In this document: positions 1 to 11,800 of the stretch, one piece after another
How the letters are laid out: every line of letters begins with the position of its first letter
How positions within the stretch are numbered: position 1 is the first letter of the stretch
NCBI GenBank assembly: GCA_001953115.1
Contig: LSSL01000600.1
Span: 1 to 64,000 of the forward strand
Source: Smittium mucronatum
Lineage: Eukaryota; Kickxellomycota; Harpellomycetes; Harpellales; Legeriomycetaceae
Length of the DNA: 64,000 nucleotides
Direction of reading: 5' to 3'
The notes under the pieces: generated by a model
The model's database searches: none
Told to the model about the DNA's origin: nothing
The model's input: the letters and a program-made list of their open reading frames with translations, nothing else
Position numbers and translations under genes: made by a program

Positions 1-698
1 GTAAACAAGGCGAAGGCATATAAGAGCTCTTATAAACAATTGGGAACTTGGGAACAAAATTTATAATTTTTTTTTACTGGCGCAGAATGAAGGGTTTCGG
101 AAATGGTATTTTTTTTGCACTTAAAGGCGTAATAAGACCTTTTTACAATATGAAAAGGTTTCTATATACATTTTATTTTATTTTTAAAAAAAAAATCGCT
201 ATCCCAAGCTATTCTTGCATTTAAAACTTTATTCGCTCTTTTTTTTATTCTCGGAGCGAAAATCTTCGTTGATAAGAAGAACTTTCACCCACCTATATTC
301 CATTCGAGACTGAGAATAATAAAAACCCTTTTTCGATAGGAGACTGAAGTTTAATAGGAGCATTCAACATTTTTCACTGCAACTATACATAACAAAAAAC
401 ATGTTCAGGCGAAAAAAAAACTCTATCTATATCGTAACAGAAAAGATTAAATTAAAATGTTGTTTCAACTGTTTTTCAAGAGAATTTCTCTGTATTTTTG
501 AATATGCGGTTTCTTAGAAGAAGGTTTAGGAAGTCGTATAGTTACAGATTCAACAGATATCGGAGAAAATGGTGGAATAGAATTCTATTTTGAAAAGGGC
601 TTTATTTTACATGACATAATCTATAAAGTGCGAAAATGGGCTGAATCAGTCTACCACTGATGGTTGGGCGGGAATTTTATCTCTCAAACAGTCAGGAG
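1..698. other. Non-coding left end of window
   Basis: No gene, RNA or domain was recognised here. The stretch is AT-rich with poly-A and poly-T runs and short open frames only. It may contain the 3' or 5' flank of a gene outside the window, but nothing in the sequence shows this. Confidence 0.5.
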
Positions 699-963
699 TG
701 TTGGAAATTTGTATAACGGAATTTTATTGTAAGATAACGTCATTAAAAACAGGAGTGTTGGAAAGATTATGAAAAATAATTTGCCGAGAGTTGGTTCCTT
801 ATTTCCGGGATGGTTAGTCTCACTACTATTTGCCAACCTTTTTTTTTTCTCCATGAATGGTAGGCTAATTTGCTACCACCATACACTGGAAATTGGTGGA
901 TATTTTTATTTGAGTGGATACACAAAGAAGAGCAAAATTAGCCATTCTTACACTTTACCAACA
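699..963. repeat. Possible solo LTR relic
   Basis: The segment starts with TGTTGG at 699 and again at 756, both preceded by CAGGAG, and ends with CCAACA at 958-963. This gives a 6-bp inverted terminal repeat of the TG...CA type usual for Ty1/copia LTRs. Bases 718-743 match 35964-35989 at 25 of 26 positions, and that second site also lies in an LTR-like context. No primer-binding site, internal gag/pol region or target-site duplication was seen. An 89-codon open frame at 769-1038 overlaps it and resembles nothing I know. The call is tentative. Confidence 0.25.
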
Positions 964-1225
964 AATCAAATTATCGGCATAGGACTAGGGTTGAAGCAAA
1001 CAACAAATCCAGCGTCTAAAAAAAAAACTATAATTTGAAAATTAAAAAATCTAATAATAAAGAGCAATTTGACTTTTTTTATACAAAAAAACGACCTGAA
1101 TAGAGAAAAAGAAAAGATATTGGCATTGATCCAACAGAAGGAACTTTAATATCTCGACAGTATTCAGTTCTAGAGAGGGATTTTTATAAAATTTAAATTT
1201 TAAAAACGTAAAAAATAATAGAATC

Positions 1226-1665
1226 ATGGGCAATAAAAATCGGAAAGCGAATTCGAAATCTGTAATTAAGGCTAATAAACCTAGTACTGCCAGCCGCCAT
1301 TCCTCGAAAACCAAATCAGGCAAAATCACTAAAAGAAAACCCCAGTCTAAAGTTCTTGCTACTCAACTAACTTCGAAACTCGATGCAAAAACTTTTAAAA
1401 ACTCCAATCTGGCAAAGACCTTAAGGGACGCCCATTCGCCCGCAAAACTTCAATCCCCAGCTGAATCAGCCAAGGTTTTTTGTTTAGTATTTTTTTGATT
1501 CTGAAAAAGCTTAAGCAAACTTGCATTAATCCATTTTTATTTTATTTTTAGGATCGGGCGAAGCGTATACTGAACAATCAAAAGGCCGCAATTGTTCGGT
1601 ACGAGCAACAGCAGGTTGAAATTGAAGATACTAGAAAGAATCTCTCTTCACTATTCTCCACTTGA
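1226..1665 (+). CDS. Small basic protein, weakly RBIS-like, two exons
   Basis: Two exons are proposed: 1226-1474 and 1552-1665. The intron is 1475-1551, with donor AAG|GTTTTT and acceptor TTTTTAG|GAT. Phase is 0 and the product is 120 residues. The N-terminal 70 residues are rich in Lys, Ser and Asn (start MGNKNRKANSK), typical of a nucleolar or ribosome-associated protein. The second exon encodes a charged helix (DRAKRILNNQ...) and a tail, VEIEDTRKNLSSL. The basic head, charged helix and short acidic-hydrophobic tail are like the RBIS/C8orf59 family of small ribosome-biogenesis factors (about 100 residues). Similarity is weak, so no symbol is given. The clean splice phase and the composition shift against its flanks support a real gene. 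The T-rich donor is unusual for this locus. Confidence 0.6.
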
Positions 1666-2820
1666 TTTATGCTAATAATGCGTATTACCCCTCCCCCCTT
1701 CTTTCGCCTATTTATACTCACCTTTCATACCACTTAAATCTCCACAAGTTATCTAGATACCCTGCCTCTAACCCGCCACCGTCTTTTATTTTATTCTCAT
1801 ACTCACCATTATTCTCATCCATTTAATAAAGTGATACAATTACACAACTCCTAATTATTCTCATTTCTACCTCACTTCACCTTAATCCCAGTCAAATCTG
1901 ATATCAAAAGTCTTGAAAAAATCCATCAATACCGATCCTCAAGACTAGAATATTTGCCCAGACCATTAACTATCTCATTTAATGAGAGCTTTTGAGCTTT
2001 TTATATCCTATCTTTAACCCTAGCAAAGTTTTTAATGCAAATCCATACTTTGAAGAGAAAAAAATACATTTATTAGAGACAATTGCTGTTTCTTTTTAAT
2101 TATTGTGCGTTTTCAAAAGATCATTAGAGTTCAGACCCTATTGGATTTCAATAGTGCATATTATATTTTACTTTTAGCGCTTCGGATATCAGTTTCATTT
2201 GTAAATACGGCAATAGAAAAAACCCTTTTAATCGCTGTTTATTGGACTCGTGCAAATTACCATTACGGCAGTTTAATTATTTTCCTTTTCCCAGATTCCT
2301 TTACGTACTTTTATTTGCTGAAACTACAAATATCTCTATTAGCAATATTAATTAAGGTACCGATAGATTATACGTTCATCTTGTATACATAATAAAGCTG
2401 AAATAATAGCAGCTAAAATATCATGGCATAATTTAGTCTACTGCTTGGAAAATACGAATAAAAAAATTTAAAACTGTGCCCTTATCCAGACGCTAATCTT
2501 GATATTTCAACCTCTGGTTTGCTCTAAACTGGAGTTTTTTTAAAAATTATTTTGGAAAGCTAACCAATGACGAATACATTAGTAACAGCTATCCCATTCA
2601 GGACCATAAAAAATAAATAAATGTATAATTCCTACTTTATATCATCTCTCTCGCTCTACCATTCAACAGCCTTTTTTGAAATTTAATCTAGTCCAAAACA
2701 TCAAATATAATCCATTGGTCAGTTATATTATGCCGCATTTGATATGCACCTAAAAACCAGTAAAAAGGGTTCTAACGCGCTATCCGATAAAGACTCTTTT
2801 GGTTTCATTTTGCAACCGCC

Positions 2821-2868
2821 CTTTTTTTATTATTAGTGTATTTCAGGAACGAAATACACTAAAAAAAG
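2821..2868. repeat. Perfect 12-bp inverted repeat (hairpin)
   Basis: TTAGTGTATTTC at 2833-2844 is followed by a 6-base loop and its exact complement at 2851-2862. A T7 run at 2822-2828 and an A7 run just after the right arm can extend the stem by about 7 further pairs, with a small bulge on the left side. This is the most stable palindrome seen in the window. It could be a miniature element, a 3'-end structure or a recombination product; its function is unknown. Confidence 0.75.
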
Positions 2869-3072
2869 CATCATAAATCAACGTATTGCGAATTAATAAA
2901 TATCCGTAACCGAATTTGTTTTAATCGTATTTGATTTGTCTGTCTATTTCTTTGCCTCCAGCGAATTAGCTTTTTTTTTTAGAAAAAAATAAAGAGAAAA
3001 TCCGTACTATAATTGTATGGTTTTGTCATTAATGAGTGCTATTATTAACCTTTAGCCCAGATAGTAGTGCCC

Positions 3073-3148
3073 AGATCTGATACTAACAATTAGATCCGAT
3101 ATTATCAATTAAATCTGATATCAACAATTAGATCTGATAATAAAAATC
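3073..3148. repeat. 19-bp tandem repeat, four copies
   Basis: Four consecutive 19-base units start at 3073, 3092, 3111 and 3130. Each contains a variant of AGATCTGATA followed by an A/T-rich half. Copies differ at about 2-5 positions. It lies about 480 bases beyond the 3' end of the GATA-factor gene. Units contain GATA/TATC-like cores, but that is expected often in such AT-rich DNA. Confidence 0.8.
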
Positions 3149-3629
3149 AATCAGCTAAAGGCATTAAAATCAAATTGCAAATTTTCAATCTGATACATGA
3201 TCAAATACATTATGCAGTTTAAGAGGGGAGTAAACGTAATGTAAAATATAGTAGCAAAAAATAAAATTGGAAGTATTTCTCAAAACATATCATTAATTTA
3301 TTGACCTCAGATTATTAATAAATAACTAAACCAAAATTGTGCACTTATAACCTCACTTCAATCTTTGTTAATACTGTAAATTACAGAACAGTACCCCTTT
3401 ATTACTGATTGATACAAGAATAAAAACAATATTTAATATGAATAAATCAAAAAATTGTGGAAATATAATCATTTTACTTTATTTTTTCATTACTACAGAT
3501 ATCTCGAGTGCCGCTCCAACAAAAATGCAATGAATGAGGGTTATTAATTTGAAAAAAGATACAACTGGAAAGAAGAAAAATAAAAAGACGCACTGCTGTA
3601 CATCCAATTACTCTACCATTAATACCTCT

Positions 3630-6600
3630 TTATTTAGCGTAGCTGCTAGGACTGCTGAATGTTTCTAGCTTTATGGATTTCCCCGCTCTAATATCTGAAT
3701 CTTTTGAATCTTCTTCATCTTTGCCATTGATCCCTCCAGACGCTGAGGAATACCCCGTTTCCGTGCTTGCTGCAACACTAGCTGCACTCGTCCTGTTCCT
3801 CTTCTTGATAACATTTGTTTTTAACGATAGAGGCCGACTCACTCCATGCAATTTATAAAATAGTCCACATGCGTTGCAAAGTGGTTTCCCTTCAGGATCT
3901 CTCCTCCACAGCGGTGTCTTCCAAGTCTCGCAGTTTGAACATTGCGTCTTGTAAGCTGGGAATATCTCGTTGCAGTCCCTCATTTTTGTAATGAATTGAC
4001 CAGCTCCGTTGGTGAATATCCCACTGCTGCTGCTGCTTATAGCAATGGGAATCTCTGCTCTTTTAGTTGAGGCATGAGTACTAGGCAATATTTGGCTAGG
4101 TTTGTCTATTCGGATCATATGCTGATTCAGTTTTGTCGTCTGCTGGGATTGCTCTGCTTTCATGGATATACTGTAATCTTTTGCTTGATCATCCTTCTCT
4201 ACTTTCTCTGAAAACAATGTTGATGGAGTAGTGCCAAATCGTTTTATTGGGTTATTTGAAATTTCATCCTTGAGTTCAAGTGTTGGAAGCTGGTTGGAAT
4301 TAGACTTTGTTATTCCACTTTGTTTTTCCAAAGAAACATTGGAGCCCATTCCAGTTTTGGAGCTAGACTGCAAAGAATTCACATTGTAGTTGAAACTCGT
4401 ATTCTTAGGCGTGTAATCAAACTTTAGCAAATCATTGATCAAACCCATCCCCATTCCCATATTCGGATCACTAGTTTCGCTTGTGGCTAACAGGGAGCTT
4501 AGATTAAGACCTCCACTGAGATCAGGAAAGTTATTGGGTTTAGATGAATTCCTAAACTGGGGCATATATATGTCTAATGACTCAGTAACCGATGGAAATG
4601 ATTGGATAAATCTATCACTCCCTGATGTTGTCGTGGGTTTACAGGTTTTTAGAAATGCCGGTGATGATTTCAGCAACTCATCAATGTTCTTAAAGCTCTG
4701 ATTAGAAGTGTGATTTTCGCTTTCAATTACACCGCTTGACTCATTCTTCAATAAATATTCCAAATTACTACTGATAGAAGCCTGTGACTCGCTTCTATTC
4801 TGGCGAGAGGGGTTAAATGGGGATTCTGATTTTGTAGATTTACCAAAGCTTTTTAGATCCACATCATTTGACCGGGCTAGATTTCTAATATCTTGGTTAA
4901 TAATCGAACCAAATCCATACTCACCATCAGCTACATTCCCCAAATCGAAATTAGAACCCAGATACCCTAATTTTTCTTTTTAAAATTTCCAAAAGCGAGA
5001 AAAAAGAAAACTGAGTAAGTATAAAAATATTAATAAATTAACTAAAGGTAGCTTTCATAAATGTGATTTAAAAGAATATAATACCTGTGTCAGCTTTATT
5101 AGTAAGAAATTTGGTGAACCCGTCATTTTCTAGGGAATTCCCTGCTATTGATGATGCTGTATTTGGGTCGATGAAGAATACATTTGCAACTTCATCACAA
5201 TCTAACCCAAAATTAGACAGCAGAGTAGACGAGTTGTAGCGATTCAAAACACTAGTATGCTCGTCACCACTTGATGGTGTGGTAGAGCAATTATCAGCAG
5301 ATGATATGTGATCCATATTGGATGGCGCTAAAGTGCCATCATTTTTTTTAAAGGAAGTTTTCGGGTGCGAAAAGTTTTGATTTTTTAAGTTTAATGAGGA
5401 TATATTGGCGGAGCTGTCTTTACTGTGTAAGAGGGTGTTATTTTTATTAGTCTGATCAGCAAACATGAAGGCGTTTAATGGGGTGTAAAGGGATGCATCT
5501 CCAAATAAAACAGAGTTATCGTCCCAGGAAGAAGCAAAATTATCTGTGTTTCCGGAGTTAGAGTTATTTAATTGAAAATTAGAATTTTGGTTTTCAATCA
5601 ATTCCTTAGTAAAGTTAAACAGCTCGCTTAAGTTAGAATTCAAACTTTGACTGACTTTTTCATTGGTATTTGAAACGCTGGATGAATGTTTTTGGGACTG
5701 AGTGGACAAGTTTGATTGGCGGATATCATTACTAGAATTGTAATTTAAAAAATTAGACAATTGATTATCAAAAACATGGTTATTGGATTTGGGTTTTGGG
5801 GAGAACATTGGAATGTTGAGGAAAGAGTCTGAATAAAAGTCTTTGGAAGTTTCATCATTATTTTTGGAAGAGATACTGGAGAGCATTTGATTGGAGGTAT
5901 TTAATAGCTTTCGAGAAGAACTATCAGAACTCATGATTTCATTTTTTTTAGAAGTTGAAGAGTTGGAAATATATATGGATGGAGCTTTAGATGAGTTGTA
6001 AGAGGAATTGTATATAGGGGAGATAAGATTTTCAGCAGATAATTCATTTGGGTTTAAAAATACAGGATTTTTTAGAGCAGAATTATAGTCTGAATCAAGA
6101 CTATGAAGCTCCTGCTTTTTGGTTGACAAAAAAATAGATCCAAAGGAAGAGTTATTTTTGGCTGATGTGAATAGGTTATCCTTTGAGAGTGAGTGACTCA
6201 TATCGCCTGGGGGGAACTTTTGACAGCGGGAAGACTTATTTGGAAGTTTTTTAGAATTTAACCTCCATAGGAAATTGGAAACACGCCTACCGTTAGGTAA
6301 TAGATCCTCAGCCTTATTATACAAGAGCCAAAGCTGCTTGAAGTTTGAGCTGCTGAAAGCCGGCAGAATGATCTTGGATTTTAAGCTTTCGGAATTGCTA
6401 GTATAAAACAAGTTGATCAATATAAAAAGCCAGCTATTTTCATTGAGTTGATTTCGGTTGAAATTAGTCATATATTCTATCTGGTCCTCAGAAACTATAT
6501 AGAAAATTGCCACCCCCCAAGTAACAAATTAAAACAAGATAAACAGAAAGAAATGAGACAATTTCAAACAAAAAGGGAATTTTTTATTCTTTTGTGGTGT

Positions 6601-6776
6601 GAAAGTACTAAAAAAGCAATTGTTATTATAATGGTCAATTATGATAAAAGAAATAGGGTTAGGGGTGAGTGAAAGAGCTTACGATTTTCAAAGGTTGACA
6701 GCAAATCTTTAAAATCAGGATCGGAATCCCTTTTTAAAAATAAGGGATTTTTTTCCTGAATCATAGTCTTGATCAT
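3630..6776 (-). CDS. GATA zinc-finger transcription factor (AreA/Gat1/Gln3-like), three exons
   Basis: Three exons on the minus strand are proposed: 6776-6683, 6494-5085 and 4966-3630. The introns are 6682-6495 (GTAAGC...ATAG) and 5084-4967 (GTATTA...TTAG). Phases match and the product is 946 residues. Near residues 85-115 lies [17 protein letters not shown] followed by LWRL, the fungal DUF1752-type motif found before the finger in AreA/Nit2-class nitrogen regulators. One GATA finger sits at residues 844-868 (C-X2-C-X17-C-X2-C; Cys 844, 847, 865, 868; [18 protein letters not shown]). It is followed by the basic tail [14 protein letters not shown], the AreA-type DNA-binding signature. The long middle is Ser/Asn-rich and probably disordered. 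The family activates nitrogen-catabolic genes from GATA sites. About 80 residues follow the finger, and the AreA C-terminus that binds NmrA is not evident. Three GATAA sites lie upstream. The assignment to nitrogen control rests on family knowledge. Confidence 0.9.
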
Positions 6777-9700
6777 AGCTTATGAAAATGAAAGGTATTG
6801 GGGGGTAATATTATATAAGGATACAACGATAAAAGGAATAAAATGGCAGAATTTAATTAATGACGAGCGGCTGGAAAATATCAGGACGAAAATTTAGATG
6901 TACACTGAAAATAAAGATAAAATTGGATTAAGCGGTTTAAGCGGAGAAAGAAGGCTTTAAGGATAATAATATACAGAAACCATGAAAACCAAAATGTAGC
7001 TTATGGAAATATTGTCGAACAAATTAGAATTGGGTCATAGCGGATATGTAATAGCAGGCAATATATTCAATGAAACACAAGTAATGAAAATAAGGCTTAT
7101 AACTCATTTACAGCCTCTGCCCTGGCGATTCTCGTGAGTTTGCCCACAACCTTTAGCGAGTTTTATTGGGTACCACTGGCCTACCGACCAATAATGTACT
7201 GAAATATATTTTGGCATTTCCTGGATTGTGATTTTGCAAACTTTATGATGTCAAAAAAGCCATTACATCATCTTCATCCGGAAGATGGAGACTGCCAATC
7301 CAAAGATGGTCTTTAGCATTCCAGCTTTTATTCCATAGGCCAAAAATCCGACCATCAAATGGTGGCAAATATCCAGTAATTTTTGGCTTTTCAAATTACC
7401 CTAATGATGCTATTCGGCATTATATTTATTATAAATCTAAACGTGATTAGCCGAGAATTTATAATAGTGAAAAATTAATGCAAGTGATTGTACGCTTAAC
7501 CAATGAAAATTATATTCTAATTTAGGCCATGGATACTCGAAACCTAAGGTACATAAATTGTATTCGGAAGTCTTCCAATAAATATGTCATATTCTAACAG
7601 AACACCAAATCATTGGTGCTACAAAATTAATTCACAGGCGTTAATTGATGAGTTTTGAGACTAGAAGCCAGATAAGCTAAGCTTTGAAAAAGGGGAAAGA
7701 TGGAGCGACGGTCGAGTAAAAAACTAGGGAAGAATATGTCAAAAAAAATAATGGGCTTTGGTCCATATAGCTATAATGAACAGCCCATTTTTCTAATTCT
7801 AGGTAAATTTTCTCATTTATCGTACATCTGAAAGAAATTAGTGTACAATGGAGAGCTTTTTCTACGAATAGGTAGCAGTATATCAACTCTCTAACCTCAA
7901 CTATTTTTTCAAGACGGAGTCGGTATTCTTTTTTTTGAAACAAAAGGTGAAACTTGGGATCAGTCTTCTATTTGATACGCTCTCGTCCCCTCCCCCTATA
8001 TTATTCAAATTATTTATGCTTATCTAATATATTTTGCACTCTTAATCTTCTAACTCTCTATTATTTCAGATTCTTATTTTTAAAAACTTTCATTTGCTTA
8101 ATTTACCATTTATTATTTGATATTAGTTAAATATACCCAACTATCAATGCATTAAAAACATTAGACGTATATATTGGTTTAACGCTGAGAATTAATTAAA
8201 TGCTTATAATTATAAAAGGGCTAATGCTCGATAGATTAAATTTTCGCCTTCATTAGCCAACAATAATGCCATTTTGTTTTATAAATTAGCTAAAATAGGC
8301 AAATTTTTTATATTGGATAATGTCTAAAGGGAAAAATACGAATTGAAATTGTAGAACATTCTTTTAGGAATAATCATTTAGTAGAGTCAAGACATATTAG
8401 TAAAAAAAGCTCATCAATTCAGTTACTTGAAATTACGTAATAACATACTAGTTTTTAATATGTACTCCCTTCAAAACCAAAAATTCAAAAGTGGTCTACA
8501 ATCTGGTTTTTAGCGAAACCTAAAATCAACATTTGACCATTCCAGGGCTGATTGTTATAAAAATTGCTTTCATTCTTCATTAAATACAAACATTGGAAAA
8601 ACAATACACAAATATCATTGGATAAATCATAAAAATGAAACTAATGAAATAGTTAGTATATACAAATAGGAGCGAGACACAAATCTGGGTCTGGAAAGGA
8701 TTAACTCTGAATCCATGAATCTAATTATTTTTTTTAGTATGGAATTTTATCATGGCCTATTGGTTGGTGATTTTCCAAATATGCTCTAAGAGTATTAATC
8801 CATCTAGAGACCCAGCTAACACATTGTTTTCAATTGAACAAAAGATAGGGTCAATATTATTATTTTTCCCTTCCGATCAGAAACCAGCGATTAGCGTTTA
8901 AATTCATTCGAAGAGCATCAATAAACCATATGCATTTGTAGTTAAGACCTTCAGGATCGGAGGTATAAAAATGACATTTACCTATCGATCTTTAATAAAT
9001 GTGTTAAATTAGCGCCAATATTATTCAATTTTGTATTTTTTACAAAATACGAAATTTGCATCCTCCCCACCACAATTAATTATAGTTTTAAGAGTTTTTT
9101 TTTTGTTTTTTTTCATACAGCCGTTTTGCTATACAACAAAAAATCTCATCCAACAAACTTGAAGCATTTTTTCCACTTACCATTACTAGGACCCAGGTAT
9201 TCAATTCAGCTCCCCGATTCGGTATGAATCAAGTGCCTCGCATTGAAATATTAGAGAAATAGCAAATAAGAACTAATGCCTCGGGTGCAATACCCGGCTT
9301 TATATTTTATTTGAATTCAGATTAGAGGTTACTCTTATCCTATCGGTCCTAAAAATAATGAAAATCCAGAACCTATATAGGTAATGGCCCTTCTAAAAAA
9401 GGATAATTTTGATTTAACCCTTTCAAGGAATCAAAAAAAAATTATTTTTTTAAAAATAAATGTAAACATTTGTTTTTCACAAATGTTATATTACTGGTTT
9501 AACTAATATAATACAATGTTTTTATTGGACATATACGAATGGGAAGGAAAGTCAAAATTTGACCCTAAACTGAAAATTACATTATTTTTAATTGAATATT
9601 ATTGGAAGTAATGTTTGCACAAAAACGTTTCGCCTCATTCCTTAAAAGTGGTAAATTCATTTTAGGATTTTTTTTTACATAAGTAGCTTTTTTAATAAAC

Positions 9701-11800
9701 TGTATGAGTATTAGCCAATGAAATTATATAAAACATATACATTTTTGCTATAGTTCGTTATTAAATTTATTTGTGAAACATTCTACTATTTTTCACCAAA
9801 AATCGTCTAATATGGAAACTATATAATGTAATAATTTATACTATTGAAACCATTAAAAAATTTGGAGGGTTTTTTAATCTAATCAGAACGTGTCTTTATT
9901 CACGAAAAGGGCTGAATTAGTGACATACCTCGCATAAAAAGGACGTTGATAAACTACTTTCTTTATTTCATATCATGGAATTTTATTTCTTAAATAAACT
10001 CTTCTGCTAATTCAACACATTTGCTTACTACATTTTAAGTCTCCATCCCAAAGAGGTGATAAGTAAATTTATTTCTTTGCGCGTTTTAACAGCTCTAATA
10101 TTAGAGCAATCTGATCTGGCTGTTAATCTTGCTACTCTGTTATACCTTTTTTCACAGAAATAAAAAACAAAAGATTTCTAGAAAAAACTAGCCAATAAAT
10201 ATAATCAATCCTTTATTGTTGGCCAAAACCCCAATCCCAGTGAAAGAACTGAAAAACATGATAATTACCATCACTGCCCTAAAAATTAGAACACTAAAGA
10301 ATAACCTTGACAGGATACGAAATTACAATAATTTTTCAGCTAGGCGCCAATCTCCCCCGAGATCTTTTCATGAAAATGTTTGTACTAAAATTAAAAAAAA
10401 CACTTGGCCTTTTATCAAGGCCAGCATTAAGATAAATTGTGGAATTTTTTAGTTAATTTTTTGTCTAAACTGTGACAACAAAATTAAATATTTTTGTTTT
10501 ACTTACCTTCACCTTGGCCAACTACACAAAGTCTCATCATTTGTTGATTGATCTACTTTCCATTTAATTAAATAAACACGGTCCAATAATATTAAAATCT
10601 TGATTTTTTTTTGATTTCTATAAGTCAAAGACAATAAATTGGTACCAATTTCGCTTGATTTAATATATCTAATCTATAATTAAACAGCTGTAATTTACTT
10701 GACCTCCTCCAAACCCAAATCGGCGATGTGTTTCCATCAGCTCATTTAATTTGTTAATACTAGATTGTTATAAATATTTATCCAAAAATATATAAAAATA
10801 ATTAGTCGAGTTTTGTGATAACCAGAAATTGTATATAAATTTTTGTGCAACTAGTTTTAAACCCTTTCAGGAAGACGCCGGTACAAAAAAAGGAAACTAA
10901 TTCTCTGGAAATATTTACTTTTCATTTCAAATTTATGTTTATTATTGATTTGGTTTTTTTTCTTCACAAGTAGAAAATTTTGGATTGCACGAATAGGGCC
11001 TTTACTATTTTTGTGCTTGGTGGTTCCAAAAAACCCCTTTCACTGAACCCGATATAATATGAAGAATTAATATTATTTCTGCTTGAAGTGAATTGGATAA
11101 CCCATTAAGAAATCAAAGAGAAAAAATAGTAAATATTTCTCACCGAATTCGTCCTAAATTTTATCCCTATACTAAACGCGCGTGTCTTTTATTATATTCC
11201 TCAAATTTTACAAACAAATAGGTCTACTTTTCTAATTTTAGCAATAAATTAATTGAAAATAAAAATTATTGATGCGGAAAAGCCATGAAGATATTCTTAA
11301 TTTGGTCAATACCGGAAATATATTTAAACCATTTCTCCGTTATTTGAATCCCAACCCAAGATTGATTACATTTTCCACTACAGTCATTTTTAGTGGCACC
11401 TGAATCCTGCCGTTGTAACACTGCTAGAAATTTCACAAACAAAAAAAAAATTATCAACAAAAACCCATTGGATTATTTTAATTCTCTAAAATATTATATC
11501 TAATGTCTCACTACTAAATCCGATTTCTTTCCAATCGATAGTATAATTCTTAGTTTCATTGAAGGGTCTATCTACCCAGATTTGTCGAAAACAACATGAA
11601 ATATTAATTAAACCCCAATTAGATGAAACTAGGACTCTACCCAGAACTATGGGGGAAAAAATGTATCGTATAATGTATAGTTCAAAAACTGCAAATGGAT
11701 CTGATGGGTGAAAATATGCTCCGTTCTTGAAAATAAATCATTTCGATTTCAGTTATTAGTCATAATTAATCATCATTTTTTACCAAAAATAATCTGCTAA
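6777..11800. other. Gene-free intergenic region of intermediate base composition
   Basis: Beyond the GATA-factor promoter no gene, tRNA or domain was recognised on either strand. Composition is less extreme than in the following desert: stretches near 7100-7350 and 9170-9300 look ordinary for this genome. Open frames here (for example 7677-7943 minus and 10216-10452 plus) lack codon bias or recognisable content. Confidence 0.5.
6828..6966. promoter_or_regulatory. GATAA cluster upstream of the GATA factor
   Basis: GATAA occurs at 6828-6832, 6916-6920 and 6962-6966, that is 52-190 bases upstream of the proposed start codon at 6776. GATA factors of the AreA/Gat1 class bind this core and often regulate themselves, so autoregulation is plausible. 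The core is frequent by chance in DNA this AT-rich, so the site call is weak. Confidence 0.3.

Larger units (their letters stand above)
1666..3629. other. Intergenic region between small basic gene and GATA factor
   Basis: No gene was recognised. The first 250 bases after the upstream stop are pyrimidine-rich (many C and T runs), as expected of a 3' UTR. The region then holds a strong hairpin at 2821-2868 and a 19-bp tandem array at 3073-3148, listed separately. The 95-codon open frame at 2105-2392 has no recognisable content and a non-ATG start. Confidence 0.6.

Noticed and set aside
769..1038. 89-codon open frame as a gene
   Set aside because: No recognisable content, poly-lysine end from an A run, and overlap with the LTR-like segment.
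9280..9302. CGGGT-GCAAT-ACCCG mini-hairpin, possible tRNA T arm
   Set aside because: The loop has five bases and lacks the TTC pattern, and no other tRNA arms flank it.
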